Shown: positions 8,388 through 18,220 of the stretch, piece by piece
Position numbering within the stretch: position 1 is the first letter of the stretch
Layout: each line of letters begins with the position of its first letter
Source of the DNA: Candidatus Pacearchaeota archaeon CG10_big_fil_rev_8_21_14_0_10_31_59
GTDB taxonomy: Archaea > Nanobdellota > Nanobdellia > Pacearchaeales > CG1-02-31-27
Length of the DNA: 35,386 nucleotides
Assembly (NCBI GenBank): GCA_002763115.1
Contig: PFCW01000002.1
Span: 52,928-88,313 of the forward strand
Reading direction: 5' to 3'
Made by a program: the position numbers and the translations under genes
The notes under the pieces: generated by a model
Database searches by the model: none
What the model saw: the letters and a program-made list of their open reading frames with translations, nothing else
Told to the model about the DNA's origin: nothing

Positions 8388-9302
8388 ATGGCTAAGGAAC
8401 TTTCAGTTATAGTTTATCTTAAAAGACCTTCTGAAGATGCTTTTACAAGGCAAGGTAATTTATATGATCTTAAAGTTATGGCTGAAGAACATCCTATGGT
8501 GTTTAGATTTGGTGTTGTTCCAGCAAGATTGAATGAGAAATTCGCTGCAGAATGTTATGGAAAAGATTGGAAAGAACAAGGTATTTATGTTTATCCAACA
8601 CAAGTCATAGAACAATTAAGAGAAATGCAGGAAAAAGGTTTGGTTTTTATTGTTCAGCATAACACAGACCATAGATGCATACAACAAAAACATGAAGAAT
8701 TATCAACTTATTGTGATATTGCATGTCCTTGGCATAAAGAAGAACCAACAAAAGAGCAGATTAAAGAATATATTGCTAAAGGAAGGGTCTATATGGAAAT
8801 GGTTGGCTTAAAGCCAGAGATTTTTACACCAGCTTCAACAACTTCTATTAATGCTATCATGGCTATATTTGAATCTGGTTATGACATAACAACAACTTTT
8901 GCGAGAGTTCAAGGCGGTGAACCACTAAGAACTAAATTTGAAGGTTATGGTGGAAAAATTGTTCTTCCGATGGCTGAAATCGATAATGATAAAATGATTT
9001 CAGAATGCAATGTTGTTTATTTGCATGATGAAGATTTTAATATTAAAATGCTTGCCAAATTATTACAATTAAAAGATAAAAGAGGGCTTGTTGATATTCA
9101 TAGATTATGGAAAAAAGATTTTTTCTTGGATATCGCATTCACATCTGCTTTAGAGAAAGATATTAAAGCAAACAAAAGAAGAAGAATGATTTCAGATATT
9201 GGTGCAAGTACATTAGACTGTATTAAATCAGCTGGAAAAATGTTTGGTAAATGGATGACCTCTCCTTCTCAATTTCCTTATAGAGATCATAGCAACCTTT
9301 AA
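8388..9302 (+). CDS. Polysaccharide deacetylase (NodB-fold)-like protein
   Basis: FIVQHNTDHRC (His motif), KPEIFTPASTTSINAIMAIFESGYD (NodB-like) and VVYLHDEDFN. TATA-like TTTTAAATAA about 24 nt upstream of the ATG. Confidence 0.55.
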   Translation: MAKELSVIVYLKRPSEDAFTRQGNLYDLKVMAEEHPMVFRFGVVPARLNEKFAAECYGKDWKEQGIYVYPTQVIEQLREMQEKGLVFIVQHNTDHRCIQQKHEELSTYCDIACPWHKEEPTKEQIKEYIAKGRVYMEMVGLKPEIFTPASTTSINAIMAIFESGYDITTTFARVQGGEPLRTKFEGYGGKIVLPMAEIDNDKMISECNVVYLHDEDFNIKMLAKLLQLKDKRGLVDIHRLWKKDFFLDIAFTSALEKDIKANKRRRMISDIGASTLDCIKSAGKMFGKWMTSPSQFPYRDHSNL

Positions 9303-9327
9303 AAACTCATTTTTTCTTTTTCTAAAC

Positions 9328-9873
9328 ATGGTCAAAGGATTATATCATTATTTGAGAAAAAGTTGGAAAAAACCTTTTGATAGCAATAAAGAATTAATGA
9401 GAGAAAGGTTTATTGCATGGAGAAAAGAACCTGTTGTCTTAAGATTAGAAAAACCAACAAGGCTGGACAGAGCAAGAAGTTTGGGCTATAAAGCAAAAAA
9501 AGGTTTTGTTGTTGTCCGTGTAAGATTAAAAAGAGGAGGTCACAGAAGAGCTAAACCAAAGGGGGGAAGACAGATCAAGAATCTTACAACAAGGAAAAAT
9601 TTAAATTTAAATTACAGAGCTATAGCTGAAATAAGAGCTGCTAAAAAATATCCTAATCTTGAAGTTTTAAACAGTTACTGGGTTGGACAAGATGGAAAGA
9701 GTTATTGGTTTGAAGTTATTCTTGTGAATTTTTCAAGTCCCGAAATAAAGAATGACAAAACAATTTCATGGATATCGAGCAATAAAAACAGGAACAGAGC
9801 TTTTAGAGGATTGACATCTGCAAACAGGAAATCAAGAAGTTTGAGAAACAGGGGAAATAAAAGATCTAAGTAA
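9328..9873 (+). CDS. rpl15e: 50S ribosomal protein L15e
   Basis: YHYLRKSWKKPF, RLDRARSLGYKAKKGFVVVRVRLKRGGHRR, YWVGQDGKSYWFEVILV, RGLTSANRKSRSLRNRG. Confidence 0.97.
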   Translation: MVKGLYHYLRKSWKKPFDSNKELMRERFIAWRKEPVVLRLEKPTRLDRARSLGYKAKKGFVVVRVRLKRGGHRRAKPKGGRQIKNLTTRKNLNLNYRAIAEIRAAKKYPNLEVLNSYWVGQDGKSYWFEVILVNFSSPEIKNDKTISWISSNKNRNRAFRGLTSANRKSRSLRNRGNKRSK

Positions 9874-9916
9874 TTCTTATAGTAAATATTATAAACATCA
9901 GAATTTTTTTAGAAGT

Positions 9917-10972
9917 ATGATATCGAATAAAAATCTGACAAAGATAAGGGAAATTCTTAACAAATCGTCCAGCCCTTTATTTTTCTTTGATAATGACACT
10001 GATGGTTTGACTTCTTATTTATTGTTAAGAAGATTCTGCAATAAGGGCAAGGGAGTTGTTATTAAAAGTTACCCTGACTTAAATGTTTCGTATATAAGAA
10101 AAGTCACAGAATTAAATCCTGACTTGATTGTTATTTTAGACAAACCATTAGTCTCAGAGAGTTTTATTAATTTGATTAAAGAAAAAGGAATTGAGATATT
10201 GTGGATTGACCATCATCCTCCTGAAAATATTCCTGAAGATATTCACTATTTTAATCCATTAAATGAAGAAAAATATTCAACAGAACCTGTATGTTACTGG
10301 TGTTATCAAATAAGCAGAAACATCAATGATATTTGGCTTGGAATTTTGGGATGTTTAGGTGATTCATATATGCCGGATTTTGCCTCAGAATTTTCAAAAA
10401 AATTTCCGGATTTGTTGCCTGAAGAATGTCTAAAAGAGATAAGAAAAGCTATGTATGAATCCCAAATAGGCTATTTAATGAAAGTTTTGAGTTTTTCCTT
10501 GAAAGACAGAACTACTAATGTTATAAAAATGTTAAAAATTCTCGGGGATGTTAAAGATATTTATGAATTGATTGGACAGAACAACAAGACAAAACAGATT
10601 TACAAAAGATTTGAGCAGGTAAACAGAAAATACCAAAAATTGCTTGACAAAGCAAAAATTATCGGAAATAAATCCGGTGGCGTTTTATTTTTTCAGTATG
10701 GTGGAGAATTAAGTTTATCCGGGGAATTGGCAAATGAATTAATGTATTATTTTCCCGAAAAGATTATAGTTGTATGTTACATGAGCGGAACATATGCAAA
10801 TATCTCTGCAAGAAACAATCCAAAATCAGGAGGAGATTTACGAGAAATTTTAAATAATGCTTTACTTGGAGTTGAACATACTTGTGGCGGACATAAAAAT
10901 GCATGTGGGGCAAAAGTTTTAATTGAAGATATTCCAAAATTTAGAGATAATCTTATAAAGGTGATAAAATAA
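9917..10972 (+). CDS. DHH-family phosphoesterase (RecJ-like)
   Basis: FFDNDTDGLTSYLLLRRF, WIDHHPPENIP, and DHHA1-type GGHKNACGAKV. Confidence 0.88.
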   Translation: MISNKNLTKIREILNKSSSPLFFFDNDTDGLTSYLLLRRFCNKGKGVVIKSYPDLNVSYIRKVTELNPDLIVILDKPLVSESFINLIKEKGIEILWIDHHPPENIPEDIHYFNPLNEEKYSTEPVCYWCYQISRNINDIWLGILGCLGDSYMPDFASEFSKKFPDLLPEECLKEIRKAMYESQIGYLMKVLSFSLKDRTTNVIKMLKILGDVKDIYELIGQNNKTKQIYKRFEQVNRKYQKLLDKAKIIGNKSGGVLFFQYGGELSLSGELANELMYYFPEKIIVVCYMSGTYANISARNNPKSGGDLREILNNALLGVEHTCGGHKNACGAKVLIEDIPKFRDNLIKVIK

Positions 10973-10973
10973 A

Positions 10974-12866
10974 ATGAAAAGAAGTGAAATAATTTTTTTA
11001 ATTGTTAGTTTGTCCATAATTTTATTTATAAGCATAGTTCAAGCGCAGGATGAATACTACAAGGAATTGGAAATTAAAGTTGACATCAAAAATGATATTT
11101 CAAGCAATTCAGATAATTTGAAGGTTAATCTAACTTCTTTTCCAAAAGATGATTTGTTCCAGAAAGTTGAGACAGAAATTTCTCCAAAGGCAACAATTAG
11201 TGATGAGTCGATTTTGTTTGAATTTAATGAAAATGGAGATTATTCTATTTTAGTTAGCTCCAAAGTGAAATCTGCATTGAGATTTATCATGGTAAAATTT
11301 TCAAAGGAAATTCCATTGGATATCCCAAAGGAATACAAATTATATCTTTTACCGACTGCAAATATAAATTCAAATAATGAACTAATAAGGATAAAAGCAA
11401 AAAATATCGCTGGGAATAACAAGAATATTTATGAAATTAGTTCAGATATAGCAAAATTTGTAAAAGAAAATGTTGAATATGATTTAAGTTACGCTGGGCA
11501 GAACAAAGATTCTGTATGGGTTTTACAAAATAAGAAAGGTGTTTGTTCGGAATTTACGAGCTTATTTGTTGCATTATGCCGTTCACTGGGAATTCCAGCA
11601 AGATATGTTTCAGGTGTTGTTTATTCCAATATTGAAGATAAATTTAGGGAACATGCCTGGGCAGAAATTTATGATGGATATCAGTGGATTCCATTTGATC
11701 CGACATTCGGACAGTATGGTTGGGTTGATTCAACCCATGTAGTTCTTGGTTATCTAACTGACCCTGAAGAAGCATCAATAAGCTATTCTTATACTGGTGA
11801 AGTTGATATCGGGAAATTCGAAATAGAAACTGAGATTGAAAAGTATAATGAAAAAGTAAGTCCATTGGTTGAAATTGAATTAAACTGGTATAAAGATAAG
11901 GTTTCTTTAGATTCTTATGCTCCTTTGATTGTTAATGTTAAAAATCCGAATAATTTTTATGTTAACTTGCCATTATATATAACACAAGCTCCGGATAAAA
12001 TAGAGGAAAATTACAAAGATGTTTTATTAAAACCATTGGAAGAAAAAAAAGTTTTCTTTTTGATTCATATTCCTAACTCAAGACAATGTGACTTTGGTTG
12101 TAAATCAGAGATTGTTTTGGAATCTTCATTTAACGATTATGAATCAATTGAACTTTATTTTTCATCAATGCAAGATAAAATAACAAAGGAGGAAGCTGAA
12201 AAATTAATTGAAGAGGAATCTGGAGAAAAGAATGAAGGATTAATTTTAATGGATTGTAAATCCAGTAAACAAACAATTTATCCCTATGAAGATGTTGAAG
12301 TAAATTGTGTTATTTCAAACCAAAAGGAGAATGATGAAGAAGTATTATTTTGCCTGAATGAAGATTGTAAAGAATTAAATGTTGAAAAAGATTCGTTAAC
12401 ATCTAAGGATTTTTCTGTTAAAATAGAGGAAAAGCCTATTGCTTTATGCGCTGAATTAAGAGACAGGAGAGGAAGTCTGATAGATTTTTCATGTTTGAGT
12501 TTCTCAATCTCAGAAAAACCAAATGTAGAAATCAAAAATATAGATGTTAAAAATGTAAGATATGGTGACGTTGTATACGGTAATTTCACATTTAATTCAA
12601 ACAGAGATATTCAGATTGTTTTGAAAATTTCCAATATGGAAGAATATGAAATAGATTTAAAGAAAGGATTGAATGTTGCGAAAATTCCAATAAAAAGCTG
12701 GAAAATTAAAGATGATTTAATTAAGACAGAGATTATTTATAAGGAGGAAAGCAACACTTACAAAAACAGCCAAGAGTTTGAATTCGTTGTTGAAGATGTA
12801 AGTTTTTTAGAAAAAATCTTTGCTTGGTTCAAGATTTTAATGTTTAATTTTAGATTTATAGATTAG
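10974..12866 (+). CDS. Secreted/membrane transglutaminase-like domain protein
   Basis: N-terminal hydrophobic signal; TGc motifs KGVCSEFTSLFVALCRSLGIPARYVSGV, EHAWAEIYDGYQWIPFDPTFG (Cys/His/Asp triad). Confidence 0.88.
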   Translation: MKRSEIIFLIVSLSIILFISIVQAQDEYYKELEIKVDIKNDISSNSDNLKVNLTSFPKDDLFQKVETEISPKATISDESILFEFNENGDYSILVSSKVKSALRFIMVKFSKEIPLDIPKEYKLYLLPTANINSNNELIRIKAKNIAGNNKNIYEISSDIAKFVKENVEYDLSYAGQNKDSVWVLQNKKGVCSEFTSLFVALCRSLGIPARYVSGVVYSNIEDKFREHAWAEIYDGYQWIPFDPTFGQYGWVDSTHVVLGYLTDPEEASISYSYTGEVDIGKFEIETEIEKYNEKVSPLVEIELNWYKDKVSLDSYAPLIVNVKNPNNFYVNLPLYITQAPDKIEENYKDVLLKPLEEKKVFFLIHIPNSRQCDFGCKSEIVLESSFNDYESIELYFSSMQDKITKEEAEKLIEEESGEKNEGLILMDCKSSKQTIYPYEDVEVNCVISNQKENDEEVLFCLNEDCKELNVEKDSLTSKDFSVKIEEKPIALCAELRDRRGSLIDFSCLSFSISEKPNVEIKNIDVKNVRYGDVVYGNFTFNSNRDIQIVLKISNMEEYEIDLKKGLNVAKIPIKSWKIKDDLIKTEIIYKEESNTYKNSQEFEFVVEDVSFLEKIFAWFKILMFNFRFID

Positions 12867-14329
12867 TAACTTCTCGCGATATAAACAACAACTTTTGCTG
12901 GTTTTCCGCATATTACACATTTTCCAGAAGGCTTTTCTTCATTTTCAATCTTTTTTCCTCGGACTTCGGCGTTAATTTCCTTTTCAATTACTTCGGCACA
13001 TTTTTCTCCGTCTTTTTCCAGAGAACAGAAATTTATTTTTGCAATCTTTTTGCTGTCAACTGCTTTTTTAATTTCCTCTTTGGTTTTTGCCGAGACAATT
13101 GATGATTCAAATTTTTCTTTTGTTTTTTTCTTCAGCCTTTCATCAAACTTTTTGCCTTCATCATGAATTAATTTCGTGAGTTTTTCTTCGTCCACTTTAA
13201 TTTTTCTGTTTTCATCTCTTAAAAATAAGATGTACTCTTTGTCATTTATTTCTCTCTCACCAACTTCCAGTCTTAATGGAACACCTTTCATCTCCCAGAA
13301 ATAAAATTTTTCCCCAGGTTTTGTTTCATTCAAATCAATATTAACCCTAAAACCTTCTTTTGCTAATTTTTTTTTCAATGCCATACTTTTTTTTATAACT
13401 TTTGTCTTGTTTTCTGTTTTGTAAATAGGAACTATTATAATTTGTATAGGGGAAACTTTGAATGGATAAACCAAACCTTTGTCATCTCCGTGCCAGCTTA
13501 TCAGTCCCGCAAAAATTCTGCTTATCGCCGGACCATAGCAAGTCTGCCAGACATATTTTTCTTTTTTATCATTATCCTTGAATTTAATGTCAAAAACTTT
13601 TGCAAATCCTTGTCCAAGCAAATGTGTTGAAGGCAACTGTATCATTTTTCCGTCGGGCATCAGAGTATCTGCAGCCGACGTTGTTATAGCCCCTGGAAAT
13701 TTATCCCACTGAGGCCTTTCCAAAAATATTGATGGAACGCATAAATTATCAAATAATAATTCATAAGTTGTTTCCATATCTTCTTTAATTTGTAATTCAG
13801 AGTCTTTTCTTGTTGCAAAGCAGTTATGTGTTTCAACCCAGTAAAATTCTCTCGACCTGATAAACGGTCTTGTTGCTTTTGTTTCATAACGCCATACCTG
13901 AGCTCTCTGATATGCTTTAAATGGCAAATCACGATAACTTCTAATCCATAAAGAATACATTTGATACATGGCTGTTTCTGAGGTTGGTCTTAATGCAAGT
14001 TTCTCATTAAATTTTTCATTTCCTGCTTCAGTTATCCAGAATACCTGTGGCGTAAAACCTTTTATATGCTCTGATTCTTTCTTAAAATTTTCTTCGGGAA
14101 TAACAGCCGGGAACCAATATGGCCTATGCCCTTTTCTCTTTAATATGGATTCAAGAATGTCATACATGATTTCCATGACTTCTACAGACCAAGGCTGAAA
14201 AACAAGAAAACCCTTGACATTATACCTTAAATCTGCAAGTTCAGCTTTTGCAATGATTTCAGAATACCATTCGGAGAAATTTTTCTCTTTCGAAATATTA
14301 AATGTTATTTTTGATGTCTCTTGTTCCAT
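12863..14329 (-). CDS. proS: Prolyl-tRNA synthetase (archaeal/eukaryotic type)
   Basis: EWYSEIIAKAELADLRYNVKGFLVFQPW, LRPTSETAMYQMYSLWIRSYRDLPFK, QVWRYETKATRPFIRSREFYWVETH; C-terminal KCVICGKPAKVVVYIARSY. Confidence 0.97.
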   Translation of the reverse strand: MEQETSKITFNISKEKNFSEWYSEIIAKAELADLRYNVKGFLVFQPWSVEVMEIMYDILESILKRKGHRPYWFPAVIPEENFKKESEHIKGFTPQVFWITEAGNEKFNEKLALRPTSETAMYQMYSLWIRSYRDLPFKAYQRAQVWRYETKATRPFIRSREFYWVETHNCFATRKDSELQIKEDMETTYELLFDNLCVPSIFLERPQWDKFPGAITTSAADTLMPDGKMIQLPSTHLLGQGFAKVFDIKFKDNDKKEKYVWQTCYGPAISRIFAGLISWHGDDKGLVYPFKVSPIQIIIVPIYKTENKTKVIKKSMALKKKLAKEGFRVNIDLNETKPGEKFYFWEMKGVPLRLEVGEREINDKEYILFLRDENRKIKVDEEKLTKLIHDEGKKFDERLKKKTKEKFESSIVSAKTKEEIKKAVDSKKIAKINFCSLEKDGEKCAEVIEKEINAEVRGKKIENEEKPSGKCVICGKPAKVVVYIARSY

Positions 14330-14420
14330 GATGAAAATTCCCCTAATTTTTAGCAGATAAAAACACTCAAGTGTTTTTCCATAAATAATTTAGGAATCAA
14401 ATATTTTTAAACTTAAGTTT

Positions 14421-15968
14421 TTAGTTTATTTCTATAGGTCTTATCTCTTTGTATAATTTAACAGCATTAGTCAGATTATTTTTGCTTTCTGTGAAAATTG
14501 TGAAAATCTTCTCTCCTTTTTTGATTTTCTGTCCCTTATGCTTCCATAAATAAATTCCTGCCTTTAAATCCATAGGACTTCCAGCTATCCGTGCAAGAAG
14601 ATTTATCCCCTTATTGTCTATTTTTTTGATAATTCCATCTTTATTTGAAATGATATCTTTTTTTGATTTATCAAGAACAAGTTTTTTTTCAAGTTCATTG
14701 AGATTTATTTTTTTATTATTCTGCGCTTCTATTATCTCTATAAATTTTTTTAAGGCTAATCCTGAATTTAAAATAACCTTTGCGTAATTAAATCCTTTAT
14801 TTTTGGGTATTTTTCCTGTCAATTCCAGAAGTTGACCAGCCAAGAACAAGGACTTATCCTCTAAATCCATTGGCCTGTTTTTCTGCCTTGTTAAAACTGC
14901 TAATAAATCCCGCATTTCTAAAACTGGTCCGATTCCATTTCCGACTGGTTGGCTTCCGTCTGTAAAAACAACTTTAAGTTTGATATTAAATTTTTTCGCC
15001 ACGAATTCAAATAATTCCTTTAATTCTAAAGCTCCTTCCTTGTCAACTTTTGCTGATTCTCCATAGCTTATATCAACAAGCAAATGTGTTGATGAAGCTG
15101 CAACTTTTTTTGACATTATACTTGCTACCAACTGGGAAACTGGATTAATGCTAACTATTTTTTCAACATTTATTATTTTGTCATCACCTGGAGAAAGATT
15201 TATTGATCCGTTCCAGATCAAGAAAGCATGTGCTTTTTCCAGAATTTTTTTAATTTCCTTGTCATCTAATTCTATTTTTGTAACTGTCTCCAGAGTGTCT
15301 ACAGTTCCTGCTGCAGAAGTTATTGCTTTTGAAGATGTCTTCGGGAATACAGCATCCATTTCAAGGATATCTGTTGCTGCTGTAACAATTGAAACTACTA
15401 ATGGTGTTGTCCTATTTCCAGCAATACCGCCTATAGAATGTTTATCAAGAACAAATTTGTGATTTAAATCTAATTTCGAACCGGTATTTATTAATGCTTT
15501 TGTTAATTGTAAGACATATTCCTTGTCTATTCCTTCAGATTTGTCTAAAAAATAATTTGCTGAAAGAAAATATGCTACTTCAGATTCTGTTAGATTGTTT
15601 GATACGATATCATTTATTATAGCATTTATTTTTTCCATAGGTAATTTTTTTCCCTCCATTCTTTCCCTTATATAATTGATGCTCATCGGCTCCAAAGCAG
15701 GAAGAATCTCCACCTTATCTTTGTCTTTTATGTCCAGAATATCAAAAATTTCTTTGGATAGTACAATTTTCTGGTTGCCAAAAAGGCAACTATTTTTATT
15801 TTTACAGTATGCTATGTCAACAACGGCTATTATAGATTTATTATTTCTAAGATTTTTGATAATTGCCCTTCTGTTTACTCTTACATTTAATTTTTTAGAA
15901 ATTTTTTCGTCTATAATTGCTACCGGACGGCCTGCATAAAAATCCAATGATTTGACATTAAATATCAT
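14421..15968 (-). CDS. AMP phosphorylase (archaeal thymidine-phosphorylase-related)
   Basis: KHSIGGIAGNRTTPLVVSIVTAA, FPKTSSKAITSAAGTVDTLE, SKKVAASSTHLLVDI, FTDGSQPVGNGIGPVLE; N-terminal AMPpase-type domain. Confidence 0.92.
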   Translation of the reverse strand: MIFNVKSLDFYAGRPVAIIDEKISKKLNVRVNRRAIIKNLRNNKSIIAVVDIAYCKNKNSCLFGNQKIVLSKEIFDILDIKDKDKVEILPALEPMSINYIRERMEGKKLPMEKINAIINDIVSNNLTESEVAYFLSANYFLDKSEGIDKEYVLQLTKALINTGSKLDLNHKFVLDKHSIGGIAGNRTTPLVVSIVTAATDILEMDAVFPKTSSKAITSAAGTVDTLETVTKIELDDKEIKKILEKAHAFLIWNGSINLSPGDDKIINVEKIVSINPVSQLVASIMSKKVAASSTHLLVDISYGESAKVDKEGALELKELFEFVAKKFNIKLKVVFTDGSQPVGNGIGPVLEMRDLLAVLTRQKNRPMDLEDKSLFLAGQLLELTGKIPKNKGFNYAKVILNSGLALKKFIEIIEAQNNKKINLNELEKKLVLDKSKKDIISNKDGIIKKIDNKGINLLARIAGSPMDLKAGIYLWKHKGQKIKKGEKIFTIFTESKNNLTNAVKLYKEIRPIEIN

Positions 15969-15969
15969 T

Positions 15970-17085
15970 TTACAAGTTTTCTATACCGCCTTTTCTATAA
16001 TAGTCTAAGAGTGTCAATAAAAATTCCAAGATCATCGGTCCTATAACCAAACCGACAATTCCGAATATAGGCAAACCACCCAACATTCCTATTAATACAA
16101 CCATCTCGGATATTTTTGCCCTTTTTCCAACAATCATTGGTCTTATGATATTATCTACTGTACTGACAACTGATAATCCATAAACCAGCAATAGTATACC
16201 GAAGAAAACATTGCCTTGCGCTATCATAACTATTGAAACCGGGAGCCATACAAGCCAAGGACCTATCAATGGTAATATTGAAATAAAAATTGCTAGAAAT
16301 GTTAATAATAAAGGAGAAGGAGCTTGGAAAATGAAAAATCCAATACCTGCAACAATACCCTGAATGAGACCTACAACTATGGAGCCAAAAATAACCCCTT
16401 TTGTTATTCTTTTGAATTTAGAATAAAATTGCTCCTTAATTTTCTTTCTGAAAGGCAAAAGCTCTATTATCTGTTGTTTTAATGCTTCACCATCTCTTAA
16501 GAAATAATACAAGCCAAAGAATGTTATAAACAATCCAAGAATAATTTGGGGTGATTTTTCAAGCATATCCCCGATAGCGATCATTAATTTTGCTATAAGA
16601 GATATTACTGTTGACTGAATCGTTACTGTAACTTGTCTGCCAACTTCCGAAGATGAGGATAAAAATACAGATAATATTTTGTCAATAATAGTTGGCAAAT
16701 CTAATTTTTGGATAGACATATACAAATTGAAAGTGTCTTTCAACAAAAACTGAGCAATTAACCATATTAATAATACTAAAACCAGAATAACCAGAACACA
16801 AATAATCAAAGCACTCAGACTTTTCGATCTTAATCTTTCTGAAAACCATTTATGAATTGGGAATAGCATATAAGCAAAAATTGCTGCTGCTAATAAAGCT
16901 GAAATGAATGGTTTGATGACTAAAAATGACAAAACAATCAATACAAGAAAAAATCCGATAATTGCAAATCTTCTGAATGTTAACTGCTGAGAAAATATTT
17001 TAATCTGTTTCGGTATATTTTTCTCTGCAGAACTTTTATCGTTAGTATTCTTATCTATACTTCTTTTTAAGTCAGGCATTTTCAC
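15970..17085 (-). CDS. AI-2E family transporter (PerM/TqsA-like permease)
   Basis: Multiple TM segments; GIVAGIGFFIFQAPSPLLLTFLAIFISILPLIGPWLVWLPV and NIIRPMIVGKRAKISEMVVLIGMLGGLPIFGIVGLVIGPMI. Confidence 0.92.
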   Translation of the reverse strand: MKMPDLKRSIDKNTNDKSSAEKNIPKQIKIFSQQLTFRRFAIIGFFLVLIVLSFLVIKPFISALLAAAIFAYMLFPIHKWFSERLRSKSLSALIICVLVILVLVLLIWLIAQFLLKDTFNLYMSIQKLDLPTIIDKILSVFLSSSSEVGRQVTVTIQSTVISLIAKLMIAIGDMLEKSPQIILGLFITFFGLYYFLRDGEALKQQIIELLPFRKKIKEQFYSKFKRITKGVIFGSIVVGLIQGIVAGIGFFIFQAPSPLLLTFLAIFISILPLIGPWLVWLPVSIVMIAQGNVFFGILLLVYGLSVVSTVDNIIRPMIVGKRAKISEMVVLIGMLGGLPIFGIVGLVIGPMILEFLLTLLDYYRKGGIENL

Positions 17086-17167
17086 CTCTTTGTTGATAAT
17101 TACAGTATGGCTTATTTTATAAACTTTTTTGAGAAAGTTTTTTAAACTAAAGAAGCGAAAAATTAAT

Positions 17168-17872
17168 ATGAATTTTATAAAAGAGATTTTTATTGGAAAT
17201 CAAAAAAATGCCCATGAGCAGTTTATAAGATTCAGCAGAGGGGTTTTTGGTGCAAAAGCTGTAATTAATTTAACTAAAACTTCCAAAATAAAAATTACAT
17301 CAACTTACGAACTTGCCAATGATTTGGTTTATTTAATCTTTGATTTAGAAGATAAGGCTAAGATAGAGGGAAAAATACTGACAAAAGAGCCAATAACCAG
17401 TATTTTAAAAGAAAGTAAAATTAATTTTTCTGAAAAAAAGAGTTCAAAGGGCATTAATGAATATGTGATTGATAGTGAGATTGACAAAAAATTAATAGAA
17501 AAAATAAAAGATAAGATTTATTATTTTTTAGTAAATGTTACATCGAAAGATATAACATTGAAAATAAAGCAAACATTGCCTAAACCTTCAACTAAAAGTG
17601 AAGGAAAGGTTAATGATAAGTTCTGTGTTTTTGAAGCGGATTTGAAATATTGGAATGTTATTAAAAACGATTTTTTCTTTGATATTCCAGATGCAAAAAA
17701 AGTCAGGATAGTTCACAAATATGAAATTAAGGATATTATAATTCCAGCAGAGCTAAAAAATGAAAAGGATTTCTTGAAAGTTCGTTTGGGAGCCCAGCGA
17801 AAAGGAACGATGACAAGGGTCGTTGATATTAACGGTGAAAAAAAAGAAACAAAGAAGGATTTTTGCTGTTGA
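17168..17872 (+). CDS. Conserved hypothetical protein
   Basis: Long ORF. The ORF track starts at 17129, but ATG 17168 (MNFIKEIFIGNQKNAHEQFIRFSRG) looks like the more natural start. No recognised family. Confidence 0.65.
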   Translation: MNFIKEIFIGNQKNAHEQFIRFSRGVFGAKAVINLTKTSKIKITSTYELANDLVYLIFDLEDKAKIEGKILTKEPITSILKESKINFSEKKSSKGINEYVIDSEIDKKLIEKIKDKIYYFLVNVTSKDITLKIKQTLPKPSTKSEGKVNDKFCVFEADLKYWNVIKNDFFFDIPDAKKVRIVHKYEIKDIIIPAELKNEKDFLKVRLGAQRKGTMTRVVDINGEKKETKKDFCC

Positions 17873-17884
17873 AGATTGTTATAA

Positions 17885-18070
17885 TTATTTCCTTTTCAGC
17901 AAAAGAATTTGTCTTGAAATTAAAATTAAGGACAGAATTACCGAGGTTAGCCCTAAGATTCCTCCTACAAGGTCGTTTCTTAGAAAATATCTTAACGCAA
18001 ATATCAACCATGCTATTGCAACTGCTATAAAAACAACCAGTAATGCTATATTTGCTGTTTTGTTTTTCAT
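17885..18070 (-). CDS. Small two-TM membrane protein
   Basis: MKNKTANIALLVVFIAVAIAWLIFALRYFLRNDLVGGILGLTSVILSLILISRQILLLKRK: two hydrophobic spans and a basic tail. Confidence 0.6.
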   Translation of the reverse strand: MKNKTANIALLVVFIAVAIAWLIFALRYFLRNDLVGGILGLTSVILSLILISRQILLLKRK

Positions 18071-18220
18071 TTTTGTGTTATATTAACTCCAATAATTAAA
18101 GGTATATAAAATTAATCAAGAAAGATAGTAACCTTTAAAAAGACGGTTTTTCTCATATTTATTGAGTCGCACGGGAAGAATCTAAAATGTTAAAATTAAA
18201 TGTAAAAACAAAAATAACAA

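Noticed and set aside
17823-18086. 87-aa plus-strand ORF overlapping 17872 and antisense to the small membrane protein
   Set aside because: The minus-strand 61-aa ORF has a cleaner two-TM structure; this ORF overlaps a longer gene in another frame.
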